This document shows positions 12,823 through 21,810 of a DNA stretch of 64,000 bases, in pieces. The notes below the pieces were generated by a model that was not told the DNA's origin, ran no database searches, and saw nothing but the letters and a program-made list of their open reading frames with translations. Position numbers and translations under genes: made by a program. The stretch is from Glandiceps talaboti (lineage: Eukaryota > Hemichordata > Enteropneusta > Spengelidae): contig NC_135558.1 of assembly GCF_964340395.1 (NCBI RefSeq), positions 9,592,501 to 9,656,500 on the forward strand, written 5' to 3'. Position 1 is the first letter of the stretch; every line of letters begins with the position of its first letter.

Positions 12823-15800
12823 GTGTGTGTGATTTTTTATATGTAATAAAAGAATTTAACAAATACATAGAAATCTCCTTGAACATTTTTGGGTGTGTGT
12901 GTATGTATGTGTCTACATGTATATCTTAATATGGAATGCATGTGGAAATATAAGATCAACTAACAGTGTTTGCATGTGGGTCAAGAACGTGAATTTAGTA
13001 AAAAGAAAAAAATAACAAAACCATTCACCCAGTCAATTATATAAACTTTACTTTAATTTCCACAAATGTCAAAAGTTAGTTTTAAGAATATTTTATTTCA
13101 TAAAATGGGCATGTTATGTATGTAATAGCAACTAAATATTATGCTTTGAGAATACTCCATTCAAATAGTCTTGGTCCTGACGTGGACTATACTGCATACA
13201 GAAATGGTAAATGAAAATCAAGTACACTGAATCTGTACACATCTTGGTGGTGATTTCTTCAAGCAAACGATTTTTGGAAAAAGTTATTTTTTTATAATGT
13301 GATGGTTGGTTGTATCTAAGTATTTTGAGAATTAAATTTTGACAAAAAATCAAAGAAGTGCCAAAGTGCAAATTGCACCTTTTATTGATATGAAGTGATA
13401 ACAATAACTCCAACAATCTTCAGTGTGATTTAAGTTGAAAATTTGCATCAGAAAAGGTGACTAATTTCTTGATGGCTTTATGCTTATCATTGATATTTTA
13501 TACAACATGATAGATTTCGAGGTCACCAAGGGGAACATAGTTAAGTTAAATTGTTTCATGACGTAGCAAGATGCATTCCAGTCTAGCTGCTAGACAAAGT
13601 AGTTAAATTTTTTGTCAACAGTTTATTGAATATATTTAATATATGGTCCAAACCCACAATGACATGTCATCTGATCGGAATGTCAAGTCTGAAAATGACA
13701 TTATTATTTAGATGTACAAGTCATGCAAACCTAGTCTCTAAGGTACGTACACCATGATGGTGCAAACCCCGTTTGTAAGGTATGTATGCCATGATGGTAC
13801 AAACCTAGTCTGTAAGGTACGTACACCATGATGGTGCAAACCCCGTTTGTAAGGTACGTACACCATGATGGTACAAACCTAGTTTGTAAGGTACATACAC
13901 TATGATGGTACAAACCTAGTCTGTAAGAAAATTTTAATGATGAATGAAATAAACTAGGGATCTAAAATAATTTTTAGGCAATTCGAATTTCAATTTTCTA
14001 ACAAATTTACCAAAAACACTGACCATAATTGTCAACAACATTCAACTTGTAGTAGACATAACATCATCTAATATTTTAATTTAAGGCTGATTATGTAGAA
14101 GGGGTGCAGAATTTGGATTTGAAGTTTGAAACTCTGTTTCGAATAAACACTTGTCATTTGGGCACACAATGCGTAGAATTATGACTATAGCACATTTTAC
14201 ATTGCTTGTTTGATGTCAATAGTGTCTTTTGAAAAGTGGCAGTTTACTTAAAGTCTCGTGGACTGATTTCCAATATGGCGTCGGTCACAATGCTCATTAA
14301 TATAATATCATAACTAGGCAAAGCCCATAAGCTCGCGCAGGGTAGATTCATTTGTGACCGGCTGCCTGGGCCAGGGTTGATACACTTGATTTGGGTCATT
14401 TTCCAGGGGTATTGACCATCAAAATTTATTTTATTGAATGACAACTAATTCTCTGACATGGACGAGAAGTAAAGCAAGTCATGCAACACTCTATGCAGTT
14501 GTTGGTTTCAAAAACCATCATAGCCATTAGATTAATATTGTTCATTTTCAATCAGCCAACTTATCCTAGACCCTCCACCAACGTAAGTTGGTGTTTGGAC
14601 AAATGTTTTGTTGACATGTTGCCGAACATCACGATTTCTCAATTCAACTCGATGATTTAGGAATGTTACTGTACCAACAAACATAGGAAAGTAGTTATTC
14701 TTTTTAGAACATGTAAAAAAATCAATTATTGACAATATAAATCATGTCAAAACCACACTTCCACAACCCGGAAATTAAACTGCGCTATGTCATCAGTGGT
14801 CCATATCGCGTACCGCCGTGCATCAAACTTCCAAATAGTGTAACAATTTCTCCTTGAGGTACAGTGATGCCTGGCTACTCGTTACAATGTTACGATAATT
14901 GTGCCAACAGACCTACTGTTACAATATTGCAATGCATGGTGATGTTATGTCACCTATGCTATACAATGATACATGGAAAATGCACGTACCCCGGTAGTAT
15001 ATGGAAGGTGCATGCGTAGTCACTGCGTGCCGCAATGCATCCCTGGGAGAACCACCAATTTTTTTCGCATAGTATATACGACGTGCATGTGTACTAGTCA
15101 TTGAGCCGCTATGCGGTTGATGGACACCTATGATTCACATATACTCTATACCTATATACCCACCTATACCTAAAGCTACGATTTCAGCTTTCGCTGACAG
15201 CGGAGCTAATAAAAGTTTACAGACACACCATGATCACTTGTACTCTATACCTATACCCCCTATACGTAAAGCTTATGCTTTCAGCTTTCGCTGACAGTGG
15301 AGCTAAAAATGAAAGTGAAATAAAAAAAAATTATCAAATGTACAGTGCACATACTATTTAGTTGATAATATTATTTATTGATAATTGATAAATTAATTGA
15401 TAAATTAACTAAGATGGATAATTGTATAATAAAGAGTAAAAAATATATAATTTATGATGATTTGATCATCAATTTACAGATGCCGACCAGATGTTCAGCA
15501 CCATATCAAGAACCCTCAAAAAAAAAGAGGCAATGACTATGGGAGGGTTAGAATCCCTGATAGAGGAAAGTTTTAATGGTGCAACATGTTTGCAGCTGAA
15601 AACAATGTTCGATATAAAGAAGCATATCGGCAAACACATCAATAACATCCACCATCATTCAGGTCCACACAACTTCAAACTGAAAGTGTGTACCAGGGGA
15701 GTTGTGATTTTATACAAGGTAATGATATAACACTTTATTATTGACAGTGATGGGTGTAAAAAAAAATAAGTAAACAGCCTGCTTATTGTAAATCAATCTC

Positions 15801-17962
15801 AGGTGCATGTAATGATAACCGCAAAAGAAGAAAAAAATTTAAAATATTAAGAAATGAATAAAAAGAATGTTAAAGAATAGCCATCAGTGCTAAATTCTGT
15901 CTAACAAATGAAAAACAACAACAAAAATTGAAAGAGAAGAACTTCAACATATTGTGGTATCAATTAACAATAATGCATCTTGTATAGCATCAAAAACATA
16001 CATCATTTTATTTGTAGGACTGGATGTCTGGCAACTCATGGGTTGAAGTGAACGAGCCAATTATGGAATCTATACCGCAATCACCACTTATAGAAATGGT
16101 AATACCAAACTTTTTTGAGTTGAAACTCACAGATGTCGTAAAAACTGTTAATGGACTTTACAAAAGTGGAAAGGTAATTTAGTGTAACAAACCAATGTTA
16201 CAACATATATTTATTTGAAAAAAAACACTCTATGTAGTCAAAATAATAAAGACAAGCTCAAAGACTATGAACAGATGATGCTGTATGTCCTAGAATGTTT
16301 TGAAAATTACTTGTTGCTCTTGAAATTTTGTGAAGAAATTAGCATAAGGGTAAAAAGGAATTTTTGTGCACAATCAGACATGTGTTGAGCAAAAGCAGAA
16401 CAATTGTGCATAATGTAAATCATGAGATGTCAGCTTTTAATAATAACAAGCGACCTACCGGTCAGAATAGCTCCGCTCTTCTTTTTATTTTTTATTTTGG
16501 TAACATGTAAAAGTGGTTCAGTTGTTAAGCTCTTCACTATGCAGTTTTGTTTTAGCGATGTAATAAAGTGGTTAGTGGTTTCAAAAAATGTATGTTATTT
16601 GCCTAGCAAATTTGACTACACCCATAGAAACAACCAAATAATCACATATGTTGCAAAGATAACAATAGGAATTGATTGGCAAATGAATAACTATTCAAAA
16701 AAATGTATGCAAATATGCCTAGCAACATGACTACGCCCATAGAAACAGTCAAATGATCACATATTTTGCAAAGATAACAGACACATTCAAACAATGTATG
16801 CAAATGTGCCTAGCAACAAGACCACGCCCATAGCAACAGCAAAGTGATCACATATATTGCAAAGATAACAGGGATGAATAGACAAATGAATGTATGGATA
16901 ATCATTCAGCAAATGAACACCTATACCTAGCATGGATCAGCATATGGTAAAAAAATTTTAAAAACTGTACAGTTGTCCTACAACGCCATTGGCACTATTT
17001 TATGGTCTTTCAGATCAAAGAACATGAAGTGGAGGAGTGGAAAACATTTGTCCATGATTTGAGAAATGCTGAACATGAAACATGCCCAATTAAAGAATTT
17101 AAACAATGGAATGAAGGTCAACGCAAGAAGAGACAATTGAATACAAGAGAAGAAGAAGAAAGAGTAAATAAATTATACAGAAGTCTTGAAAAGACAAAAA
17201 AGCTATTAAAGGTAAGAATGTAATAATTATCAACAAATATTATCTGTGAATTTGTCTCACAGGTAAAGACAACATCTTCACAGTCATTGAAAAAAGCATA
17301 AAATTGACTGACACTGGAAAAATTACATTTTAAAAATCTGGGTTTTTTTTCAAACATTTGTTGAAACAAATGGATAGTTCATAATTAAGTCTACTCCTTA
17401 ATATATTTGGAGAAACAGAGAAAATTGATTTTTGATCTATTACCATAGACTTGTACACAGTTATGAGTATTTGCCACACTATGTGCTGAGATATACATGT
17501 AGTAGAAAACAAACAGAAATTTATAAATGATATACGAAATGTAATCAGCTGCATACAATTTGTCTATTTTTACTTTATATTTTATTTGTATGTTTTTGTT
17601 AACTTGTGCACATTTGTATATATTTATCGCCATATAGATTAGAAAAGACTTTGAAAGATATAATTCTTAATCTTATGCAAACTTAAGCTTATAGTGGTGT
17701 TTTAAAAACAGATACATGCACATTACAATGAAAAAAATGATACAAATGCTAGAATCGATCAAGCATAATTAAAATGTCAATGAAAGTCTGTGTAATCAGG
17801 TGGTATCTTTAAACTGGGAAAAATGAGACAAACATGTCTTAGTATAATTAGGAAAATGATAAGATATGAACAGTTCAACTGTTATTTAAATTGAAGATGA
17901 CGTAATTTACATTTTTCTATGTTTTATTGCAGCCACATATAAAGAAGAAACGACAAAAATAA
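585..17962 (+). CDS. GHTHED-motif protein (DUF7869-like), 3' part; host gene with nested cyclin
   Basis: Spliced gene, 5' end outside the window. Visible exons are 585-624, 15480-15718, 16018-16173, 17014-17211 and 17933-17962. All borders are AG/GT and all phases agree (1,0,0,0), giving 220 residues and a stop. The product starts VQIGYLMQGHTHE, continues DADQMFSTISRTLKK, then has a 'HNFKLKV..GVVILYKDW' segment, 'WVEVNEP', a 'HEVEEWKTFVHDLR' segment and a basic tail (KKKRQK). This order matches a widespread family of uncharacterised eukaryotic proteins with a DN..ENKN motif upstream (not in this window) and GHTHED-[IVA]-DQ-[LMF]-FS downstream. I recall it as DUF7869-like and probably derived from an RNase H-like transposase; that origin is inference. 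No frameshift or stop is seen, so it may be functional. Cellular role unknown. Confidence 0.75.
3600..3935 (+). repeat. Left arm of a dispersed inverted repeat
   Basis: Matches the reverse complement of about 7074-7430 at roughly 80% by eye, including TGTAAAA-flanked blocks, a GGCGCCTTGA word and GAGGAGAGAAAA. A further matching block is 3064-3110 against 7440-7490. Left arm has about 480 bp of extra sequence (3110-3590) between the two blocks. Confidence 0.75.
4287..4985 (+). repeat. Two-copy tandem duplication, about 350 bp unit
   Basis: The sequence from 4287 (gaactgtgac) to about 4636 recurs from 4650 (gaactgtggc) to about 4985 with only scattered differences and a small deletion. High similarity indicates a recent duplication. 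No coding content is recognised. Confidence 0.9.
5388..5434 (+). promoter_or_regulatory. Cyclin core promoter: CCAAT, CHR-like and TATA-like sites
   Basis: ATTGG (reverse CCAAT box) at 5390-5394, TTTGAA (CHR consensus) at 5411-5416 and TATATAA at 5428-5434, about 100-145 bp before the ATG. CCAAT plus CHR is the usual layout of G2/M cyclin promoters bound by NF-Y and DREAM/MMB complexes. The motifs are seen; the function is inferred. Confidence 0.45.
5535..5556 (+). CDS. Cyclin exon 1 (start codon)
   Basis: ATG in good context (A two before a C, then ATGG), reading MDALLSR plus one base, donor GTAAGA at 5557, phase 1. It was chosen because it joins in frame to 5720 (G|AT = Asp8). Upstream ATGs at 5425 are out of frame. 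Confidence 0.65.
5535..12731 (+). CDS. Short divergent A/B-type cyclin, nested in host intron
   Basis: Seven exons: 5535-5556, 5720-5760, 8328-8533, 9311-9518, 10850-10960, 12036-12160 and 12719-12731 (phases 1,0,2,0,0,2). Together they are 726 nt, or 241 residues plus stop. The product should bind and activate a cyclin-dependent kinase. It has the A/B-cyclin MRxIL motif (MRTIL, residues 35-39, then VNWLYEV) and LQLVGITALMIAMKLHE (helices 2-3). Lys91 and Glu120 sit where the two CDK-contacting residues of the cyclin box do. Residues 160-196 form the start of the second cyclin fold. It starts only 34 residues before MRTIL and has no visible destruction box, unlike typical cyclins A and B (about 400 aa). 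All exons lie within the intron of the GHTHED gene, same strand. Subfamily uncertain. Confidence 0.85.
5720..5760 (+). CDS. Cyclin exon 2
   Basis: Acceptor accttgcag, donor GTAAGT at 5761. It encodes DYLEEIIQDLLAKE (residues 8-21), the helix that precedes the cyclin box, comparable to the Y.E.I...L...E segment of cyclins A and B. Phase 1 in, 0 out. Confidence 0.75.
5921..6109. mobile_element. Foldback MITE copy 1 (Mutator-like, 9-bp TSD)
   Basis: Starts TAGACTGTCGACAGTCGC and ends with the inverse, with a 6-bp deletion in the right end. Flanks GGTATGCTC (5912-5920) and GGTACGTTC (6110-6118) match at 7 of 9 positions, a decayed target duplication. Inverted arms run over most of its length, and no transposase is encoded. 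It lies in cyclin intron 2. A 9-bp duplication suggests mobilisation by a Mutator-like transposase (inference). Confidence 0.75.
7074..7490 (-). repeat. Right arm of the inverted repeat
   Basis: Inverted partner of 3064-3935, lying in cyclin intron 2. The pair encloses the cyclin promoter and exons 1-2. No coding capacity is seen, so it is probably two copies of one interspersed element in opposite orientation. Confidence 0.75.
8328..8533 (+). CDS. Cyclin exon 3, first half of cyclin box
   Basis: Acceptor ctattacag, donor GTAAGT at 8534. Residues 22-89 plus two bases of Met90. It carries MRTILVNWLYEVGNELR and ETLQLVGITALMIAM, the helix 1 and helix 3 signatures of A/B cyclins. The next exon opens with G, completing Met90 before KLHE. 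Confidence 0.9.
8626..8839. mobile_element. Foldback MITE copy 2 (Mutator-like, perfect 9-bp TSD)
   Basis: Same family as 5921-6109. Ends are TAGACTGTCGACAGTCGC and its exact inverse, flanked by a perfect duplication CCTGAATGA (8617-8625 and 8840-8848). Nearly the whole element folds on itself, including an inner hairpin around 8710-8765. It is in cyclin intron 3, about 90 bp after exon 3. Perfect TSD and intact termini point to a younger insertion than copy 1. Confidence 0.9.
9311..9518 (+). CDS. Cyclin exon 4
   Basis: Acceptor cattctttttcag, donor GTAAGT at 9519. Residues 91-159. It opens with KLHERFH (Lys91) and contains FDEAEVLHTEKKILEIVGYDL, matching the cyclin 'T..+..+..E...L..L.+DL' block with Glu120 conserved. 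Ends in phase 0. Confidence 0.9.
9640..10145 (+). repeat. Decayed tandem repeat, about 120-150 bp units
   Basis: Three units anchored on CATACATRTGCA (9767, 9885, 10037) and on 'atggcYgcctRgcagcca'. The opening includes 'ccatccatccgtcc'. Similar dispersed repeats are common in marine invertebrate genomes (from memory). A (CA)n run precedes it at about 9570-9595. Confidence 0.75.
10850..10960 (+). CDS. Cyclin exon 5
   Basis: Acceptor ttttgttgtag, donor GTAAGT at 10961, 37 codons in phase 0. YFADITTHDSFFSMC plus HSCLLLAAAVAEDNLD matches the 'Y...L...D........AA......' start of the second cyclin fold. The opposite-strand open frame here (10690-11046) is only its shadow. Confidence 0.85.
12036..12160 (+). 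CDS. Cyclin exon 6
   Basis: Acceptor ctttttacag, donor GTAAGT at 12161. Residues 197-237 plus two bases of Val238. It includes EKFEEINKKIIAVHHQAKGE and AWERVTV, a helical stretch fitting the last helices of the cyclin C-terminal fold. A second, weaker donor (GTGTAA) lies two bases earlier in the same GTGTAAGT string and would shift the next exon's frame. Confidence 0.8.
12719..12731 (+). CDS. Cyclin terminal exon
   Basis: Acceptor catcttttgcag at 12707-12718. With the strong donor of exon 6 it reads V-Y-G-L-stop (TAA 12729-12731). With the alternative upstream donor the reading would be VWFVKEPKQPGKQSAY then stop. Both end the protein within 20 residues. AATAAA follows at 12845-12850, supporting the last exon. 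Confidence 0.6.
12780..12831 (+). repeat. (GT)n microsatellite in cyclin 3' UTR
   Basis: About 25 GT units with one GC interruption. The repeat falls between the stop codon and AATAAA and is probably transcribed. Confidence 0.9.
12845..12850 (+). terminator. Poly(A) signal of cyclin gene
   Basis: AATAAA, 114 bp after the cyclin stop codon and just past a GT microsatellite in the 3' UTR. It separates the nested gene from the remaining host intron. Confidence 0.6.
13737..13928 (+). repeat. 37-bp minisatellite, five units
   Basis: Unit anchor GGTAYGTAY occurs at 13742, 13779, 13816, 13853 and 13890, exactly 37 bp apart. Units alternate between a 'ccccgttt' and a 'cctagtYt' version, indicating growth by doubling of a 74-bp dimer. 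Confidence 0.95.
15135..15306 (+). repeat. Two-copy repeat just before host exon acceptor
   Basis: Two related copies, each with 'actctatacctata', then 'ttcagctttcgctgacag' and 'ggagct'. The GCTTTCGCTGACAG block can pair with nearby sequence to form a small hairpin. It lies about 170 bp before the acceptor at 15479. Confidence 0.7.
15480..15718 (+). CDS. Host gene exon 2 of window (DADQMFS)
   Basis: Acceptor tttacag at 15473-15479, donor GTAATG at 15719. It enters in phase 1 and leaves in phase 0, giving 80 residues including the shared Asp. It begins DADQMFSTISRTLKKKEAMT and ends CTRGVVILYK. The H-x-FKLKV..G.V.LYK pattern recurs in this position in the GHTHED family. The first ATG in this exon (15491) is internal to the motif and is not a translation start. 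Confidence 0.8.
16018..16173 (+). CDS. Host gene exon 3 of window
   Basis: Acceptor atttgtag, donor GTAATT at 16174, phase 0 on both sides, 52 codons. It reads DWMSGNSWVEV, then a Pro/Ile-rich stretch (SIPQSPLIEMVIP) and ELKLTDVVKTVNGLYKSGK. In the family this follows the 'YK' strand and contains a conserved W and a short Pro-rich linker. Shorter than 60 codons, so easily missed. Confidence 0.75.
16590..16935 (+). repeat. Tandem repeat with 'ttgcaaagataaca' units
   Basis: Three units anchored on 'gcctagcaa', 'cacgcccatag' and 'ttgcaaagataaca', in the host intron between 16173 and 17014. Related copies follow the gene at 18350-18720, so the family is dispersed on both sides of the last exons. 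Confidence 0.8.
17014..17211 (+). CDS. Host gene exon 4 of window, charged coiled-coil-like region
   Basis: Acceptor ggtctttcag, donor GTAAGA at 17212, phase 0, 66 codons. It reads IKEHEVEEWKTFVHDLRNAE and continues as a highly charged Lys/Glu/Arg region (QRKKRQLNTREEEERVNKL) that could form a helix or coiled coil. The 'E..EW..F' helix is typical of the C-terminal part of the family. Confidence 0.75.
17933..17962 (+). CDS. Host gene terminal exon with basic tail
   Basis: Acceptor tattgcag at 17925-17932, then nine codons PHIKKKRQK and a TAA stop at 17960-17962. The KKKRQK tail resembles a nuclear localisation signal. The stop codon lies inside an AATAAA hexamer (17958-17963). Further AATAAA copies are at 18559-18564 and 18840-18845, so the true 3' end is not decided by the sequence. 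Confidence 0.7.
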   Translation, partial: PHIKKKRQK

Positions 17963-18349
17963 AAGCATAATTTCAGATTGGACTGAAATTAGACAGGGAT
18001 GCATCTGGAGGTGTATAGATGAAGAAATGTTGAGCATGTAATGACCTCATCAGAGATATGTAAATTAGGTGTAAAAATGTGATTTTTGGTCAAAAACTTA
18101 TATCTCAAAAAGTATTTGATCACAGAAACTTGGTGAAATGTTTCTCGTAGTGTTATTCTGCAGATTTTTTTCAAACATTTTGACACAGATAACAAATTGG
18201 ATCTCATACACAGAAAATACACTCCCGCCACCGACATTTGATAAATTTGCTACTCTGCTGATACACAGGTCTTCACGCTTTTCCCTGATTGGTCAATAGC
18301 CCCATTTGTAACTGTCAGTCGAAATTTAACGCCCACGCCGGAGTACATG

Positions 18350-18720
18350 TACATGACCAAAAGTAGCAACAGCCAATTGACTGCATATATTACAAAGATA
18401 ACAATGAACATCTATACCTAGCATGGATCTGCATACATGTGAACATTTTTACCACAACTGAACTAAAGGTTCAGTAGCATTTTTCCTACTGGTGCTTTTG
18501 TCCAGGGGACGTTTGTCCTAGAATCATTGCACAGATAACAGGGATTAATACACCCATGAATAAAAATTCAAATCAATGTATGCAAACATGTCTAGCAACA
18601 TGACCACACCCATAGCAACAGTCAAATGATCATGTATATTGCAAAGATAACAGGGTTGATTAGGCAAGTGGATATGCATTCAGCAAATGAACACCAAGCA
18701 TTTACAAGTATTTGGGTATA
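18350..18720 (+). repeat. Second cluster of the 'ttgcaaagataaca' repeat
   Basis: Shares 'tagcaacatgaccac', 'catagcaacagtcaa' and 'cctagcatggatc' with 16590-16935. It lies downstream of the host gene stop. Confidence 0.75.
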
Positions 18721-18962
18721 CAATTTTAAAAAATGTACCATTTTGTCATTGGTGCTATTTCAGATCATTATAAGAAATGTAATTTTTATTTTTTGTACAG
18801 TAATTTTGCAGTATTTTTTTTATATCTCCTTAAAATTGAAATAAAATTAACATAGACTTCGCAAGTTTGTTTAAAGACTATTTGTGTGAATTTAGATGGA
18901 TATGTGAACCGTGTGTTGTAAAATGTCATGAAAAATAAATTAAAGAAACCCATGGACTTGAA

Positions 18963-20096
18963 CTGAAAGTAATATTACAAAAATCATATTAAATCAATAT
19001 GCAAACCTTGCAGTTCCACAGAATCTCAGTACCATGGATGAAGAGTATTTGGCAAATCATAACTTTGTTTTAAATGATATGCAAAAATATTACAAGAGAA
19101 TTTCCATATTTCAAGATATTTCATTTTTTTTTAAATTTGCATGATAATCAATTGATTAATCAATAGTTGAAAAAAAGAGAACTTATGATCAAACTCTTGA
19201 TTACAATATGTCAATCAAGTGATTAAATGGCAAACTGTAAGACAATCATCTGATTGACCATGAGATTCAAAGGAAATCAGATGATGATTCTTGAGATTTT
19301 AGTATTCTTCACAGGATTAATCACATGATTGAGAAAAAGCATGAGATTGATCTGTGGATTTCCCAAAATTTAAAAGAGGGCTAGATAATAAATGTAGATA
19401 TTAATCAATTGTCCACAAATTACTTTACAACATACTAGATATTCAAGTTTATATCTATATATCTTCATGTCATTAAAAAAAAATTCCGGAGGGCTCTCGG
19501 AATTTTCCAGATTTAATCCGGAACTTGTTAGGACCTTAAGAAACAGCTCATAAAGATTGTCAAGTGATGATTGAACTACAGTCTACACATCAGAAGTAAT
19601 ATTGCAGTCCATGTGATACAATGTTGGCAACTTGTACTGGTACACAGACTCAGCTATACAGGCACCAAGCTCTATAAAATCTAATGTGGATAAAATGCAT
19701 TATACAGTATTCAAATTTACATGTAACTCTAAATACTGTAAACCTATTTTTGCTGCTAGAAAATTTTGCATTCCAATCTATTTTCTCTAAAACTATTTTT
19801 ACTAATTACCAGACTGGTACATTGTGTACAAGGAGATATTTGGTCACTATCCTTTTATTGTCCAGCGAAATAAGTCTTTAGCGAAAACTCCCAGGTTTAC
19901 AGTACATATACAATGTACATGTATATCCTGTTACCTGATGCTCATATAGCTGTTATGTTTTTTAATAACAGAATTTCAATGTTGTACTTTATATAATATT
20001 GAACAAATAATATTATTGAGTATTTCAAAGGAAGACATTGCTGAAAAACAAGGAAACAAAGACAAAAATAATTGGCTTGAGTAAATCTCAGTTTTA
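18963..20096. other. Intergenic, AT-rich; nothing recognised
   Basis: No splice-bounded open frame, repeat or motif that I can support. Short poly(A) and oligo(T) tracts only. Confidence 0.4.
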
Positions 20097-20288
20097 TATA
20101 TATGCTTAGAAGGTATCGAAGACGTATATCATTTCACCCATGTATGTCCGTTATATCAAAATTTAACATGTCTCCTACCAAATTACTATAATTTGCGGAG
20201 GTCTAATTCCACAACTGTGTTGAGGAATCTTGGTAAATTTGTTTATAAAACTATGGATTTAAGAAAAGAATTTTATATGGACACTTGA
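20097..20288 (+). pseudogene. LINE retrotransposon C-terminal fragment
   Basis: Open frame reading C-LEGIEDVYHFTHVCPLYQN, then LPNYYNLRRS and TVLRNLGKFVYKTMDLR, and a TGA stop. The C..(G)xEDxxHFxxxCPxY motif followed by 'LxNLxKFxYxAxxxR' is the usual tail of non-LTR retrotransposon ORF2 proteins, after the reverse transcriptase domain. No RT domain is seen upstream, so this is a 5'-truncated copy. Confidence 0.6.
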
Positions 20289-21498
20289 TATAGCTTGATA
20301 AGTTTTAAGTTTCTACAACATTTTACAACATAATAAGTATTCTATTTGTCATTAATTATGTAATTGTCATTTTGGCCTGGGGCCTTTATTAATTTTATAT
20401 TAGATTTATGAATATTCTGAGAAGGAATATGTAAAACAAATCTGAAATCAGTAAGAGCGTTAAATTATTATTCACATAATGTCCACCTAACTGCAGTGTG
20501 ACTTTTCAATTTGTGCGGTAATTTCATTTAACTTCAATGGTGCCAGTATATCAACATGTATTTCTATGAAAACGTGTTCAAAAATGTAATCACCATGCAC
20601 GGGCAATTTTATTTGTAGGTGGTGTTTAGTATTCAAAATAATAGCGTGGTTGTGTGCATTGCATACAGAGAAAGCAGAAGGAGGTGATGTCTTTGAATAC
20701 ACACTTTCTTCGAGCCCGAAAGGAAATGAAGCACACCAGTGGCTCTGAGCAAAGATCTGACTTGAATTATAATGAACTGATAATACAAGACAGTCACATC
20801 TCCATGTTGATATTCAACAAACAGTTAAAGAGCAGCTAGAATTATATGTCAGACAGAATAGTAACAGACACTGTCTGGCTTTAATGCCCATGAATGTGTA
20901 GATGAATACCTGAATAGAATGTTAAAATGAATTCATGCATGTTGAAAAAAGATAAAGAAGAGGTTTTGAATAAATTACATTGCAGCACAGTTGCAGATTG
21001 AAATTCACTACATGTCCATGTCCATGTAGATGTGGCAAGTTAAGTGTTTGTGTGTGAGTGCATGTATTTGTTGATTATCACAGATTAATTGTAACAAATA
21101 CTACTTATTGCACTTAATTGATCTACAGTACAGTGTATTTGATGGGGATGTTTCTTCCTGTATTAAAAGCAAAACAAAATTGGTATGTGGATGTGAACTT
21201 AGGGATAAAAAAGTTTTCATTTCAAAGCAGCGTAATGAATTGACTGAATGTTTAGTTAATTTGTGTGTAACTGTGTCCCTTTTATCCATGCTATGCGATG
21301 AAACTGTTTTCACGTTACATTGTTCATGGCAAGTCGCCCAGATATTAATTCTGATGTTCAAATGACAATGCAATGCAAAGTGTGGTTTGGGTCTAAAAGC
21401 TTTTATCTAAGTTATTAATCACTTGATTCACATAAAGTTGACAATTAAGACTAGAAATTGAATGTTGTTGAACAGATTTTCAGGCAACATACATGTAT
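20289..21498. other. Intergenic; possible but unproven coding at 20669-20839
   Basis: After 'gcatacag' (ends 20668) an open frame RKQKEVMSLNTHF... runs 56 codons to TAG at 20837. Base composition is less AT-rich than its surroundings, but there is no pyrimidine tract, no homology I recognise and no partner exon. I do not call it a gene. Confidence 0.25.
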
Positions 21499-21810
21499 GT
21501 GTCATCAGGGTGCAATAACATCACCAGTTAATTTGTATAATCACAATCCAGTGATATCACCAGTTTGTGTCATCACAGTCCAGTGACATCACAAGTTTGT
21601 GTCACCACTATGTAATGACATCACCAGTTTGTGTCATCACAATCCAGTGACATTTAAGTTTACAATGTATATCACCACAATCCAACAATATTAGCAGTTT
21701 ACATAGTACATTGTGTACATGTACTTGTATGTCGCCACAGTGCAATAGTAGACATCTAAATGCAATAACATCTGTTTGTGTGAACACAATGCAATTGCAA
21801 TGGTATCACC
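21499..21810 (+). repeat. Tandem repeat, 33-38 bp units
   Basis: Repeated 'catcaccagtttgtgtcatcac' style units with 'cagtgacatcac' cores, decaying toward the right end. About seven units. Frames across it are not conserved. Confidence 0.8.

Larger units (their letters stand above)
625..15479 (+). other. Large host-gene intron (14.9 kb) containing the cyclin gene
   Basis: Bounded by a perfect donor (GTAAGT, 625) and acceptor (tttacag, 15479), both phase 1. Apart from the cyclin it carries two foldback MITEs, inverted repeat arms, a tandem duplication, homopolymer G/C runs and minisatellites. Bases 625-3000 and 10145-10690 show nothing else I recognise. Confidence 0.7.

Noticed and set aside
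12719-12832. Extending the cyclin into the GT microsatellite and on to the exon at 15480
   Set aside because: Phases do not agree (2 out, 1 in), the only strong acceptor gives an immediate stop, and the 15480 exon fits the GHTHED exon perfectly.
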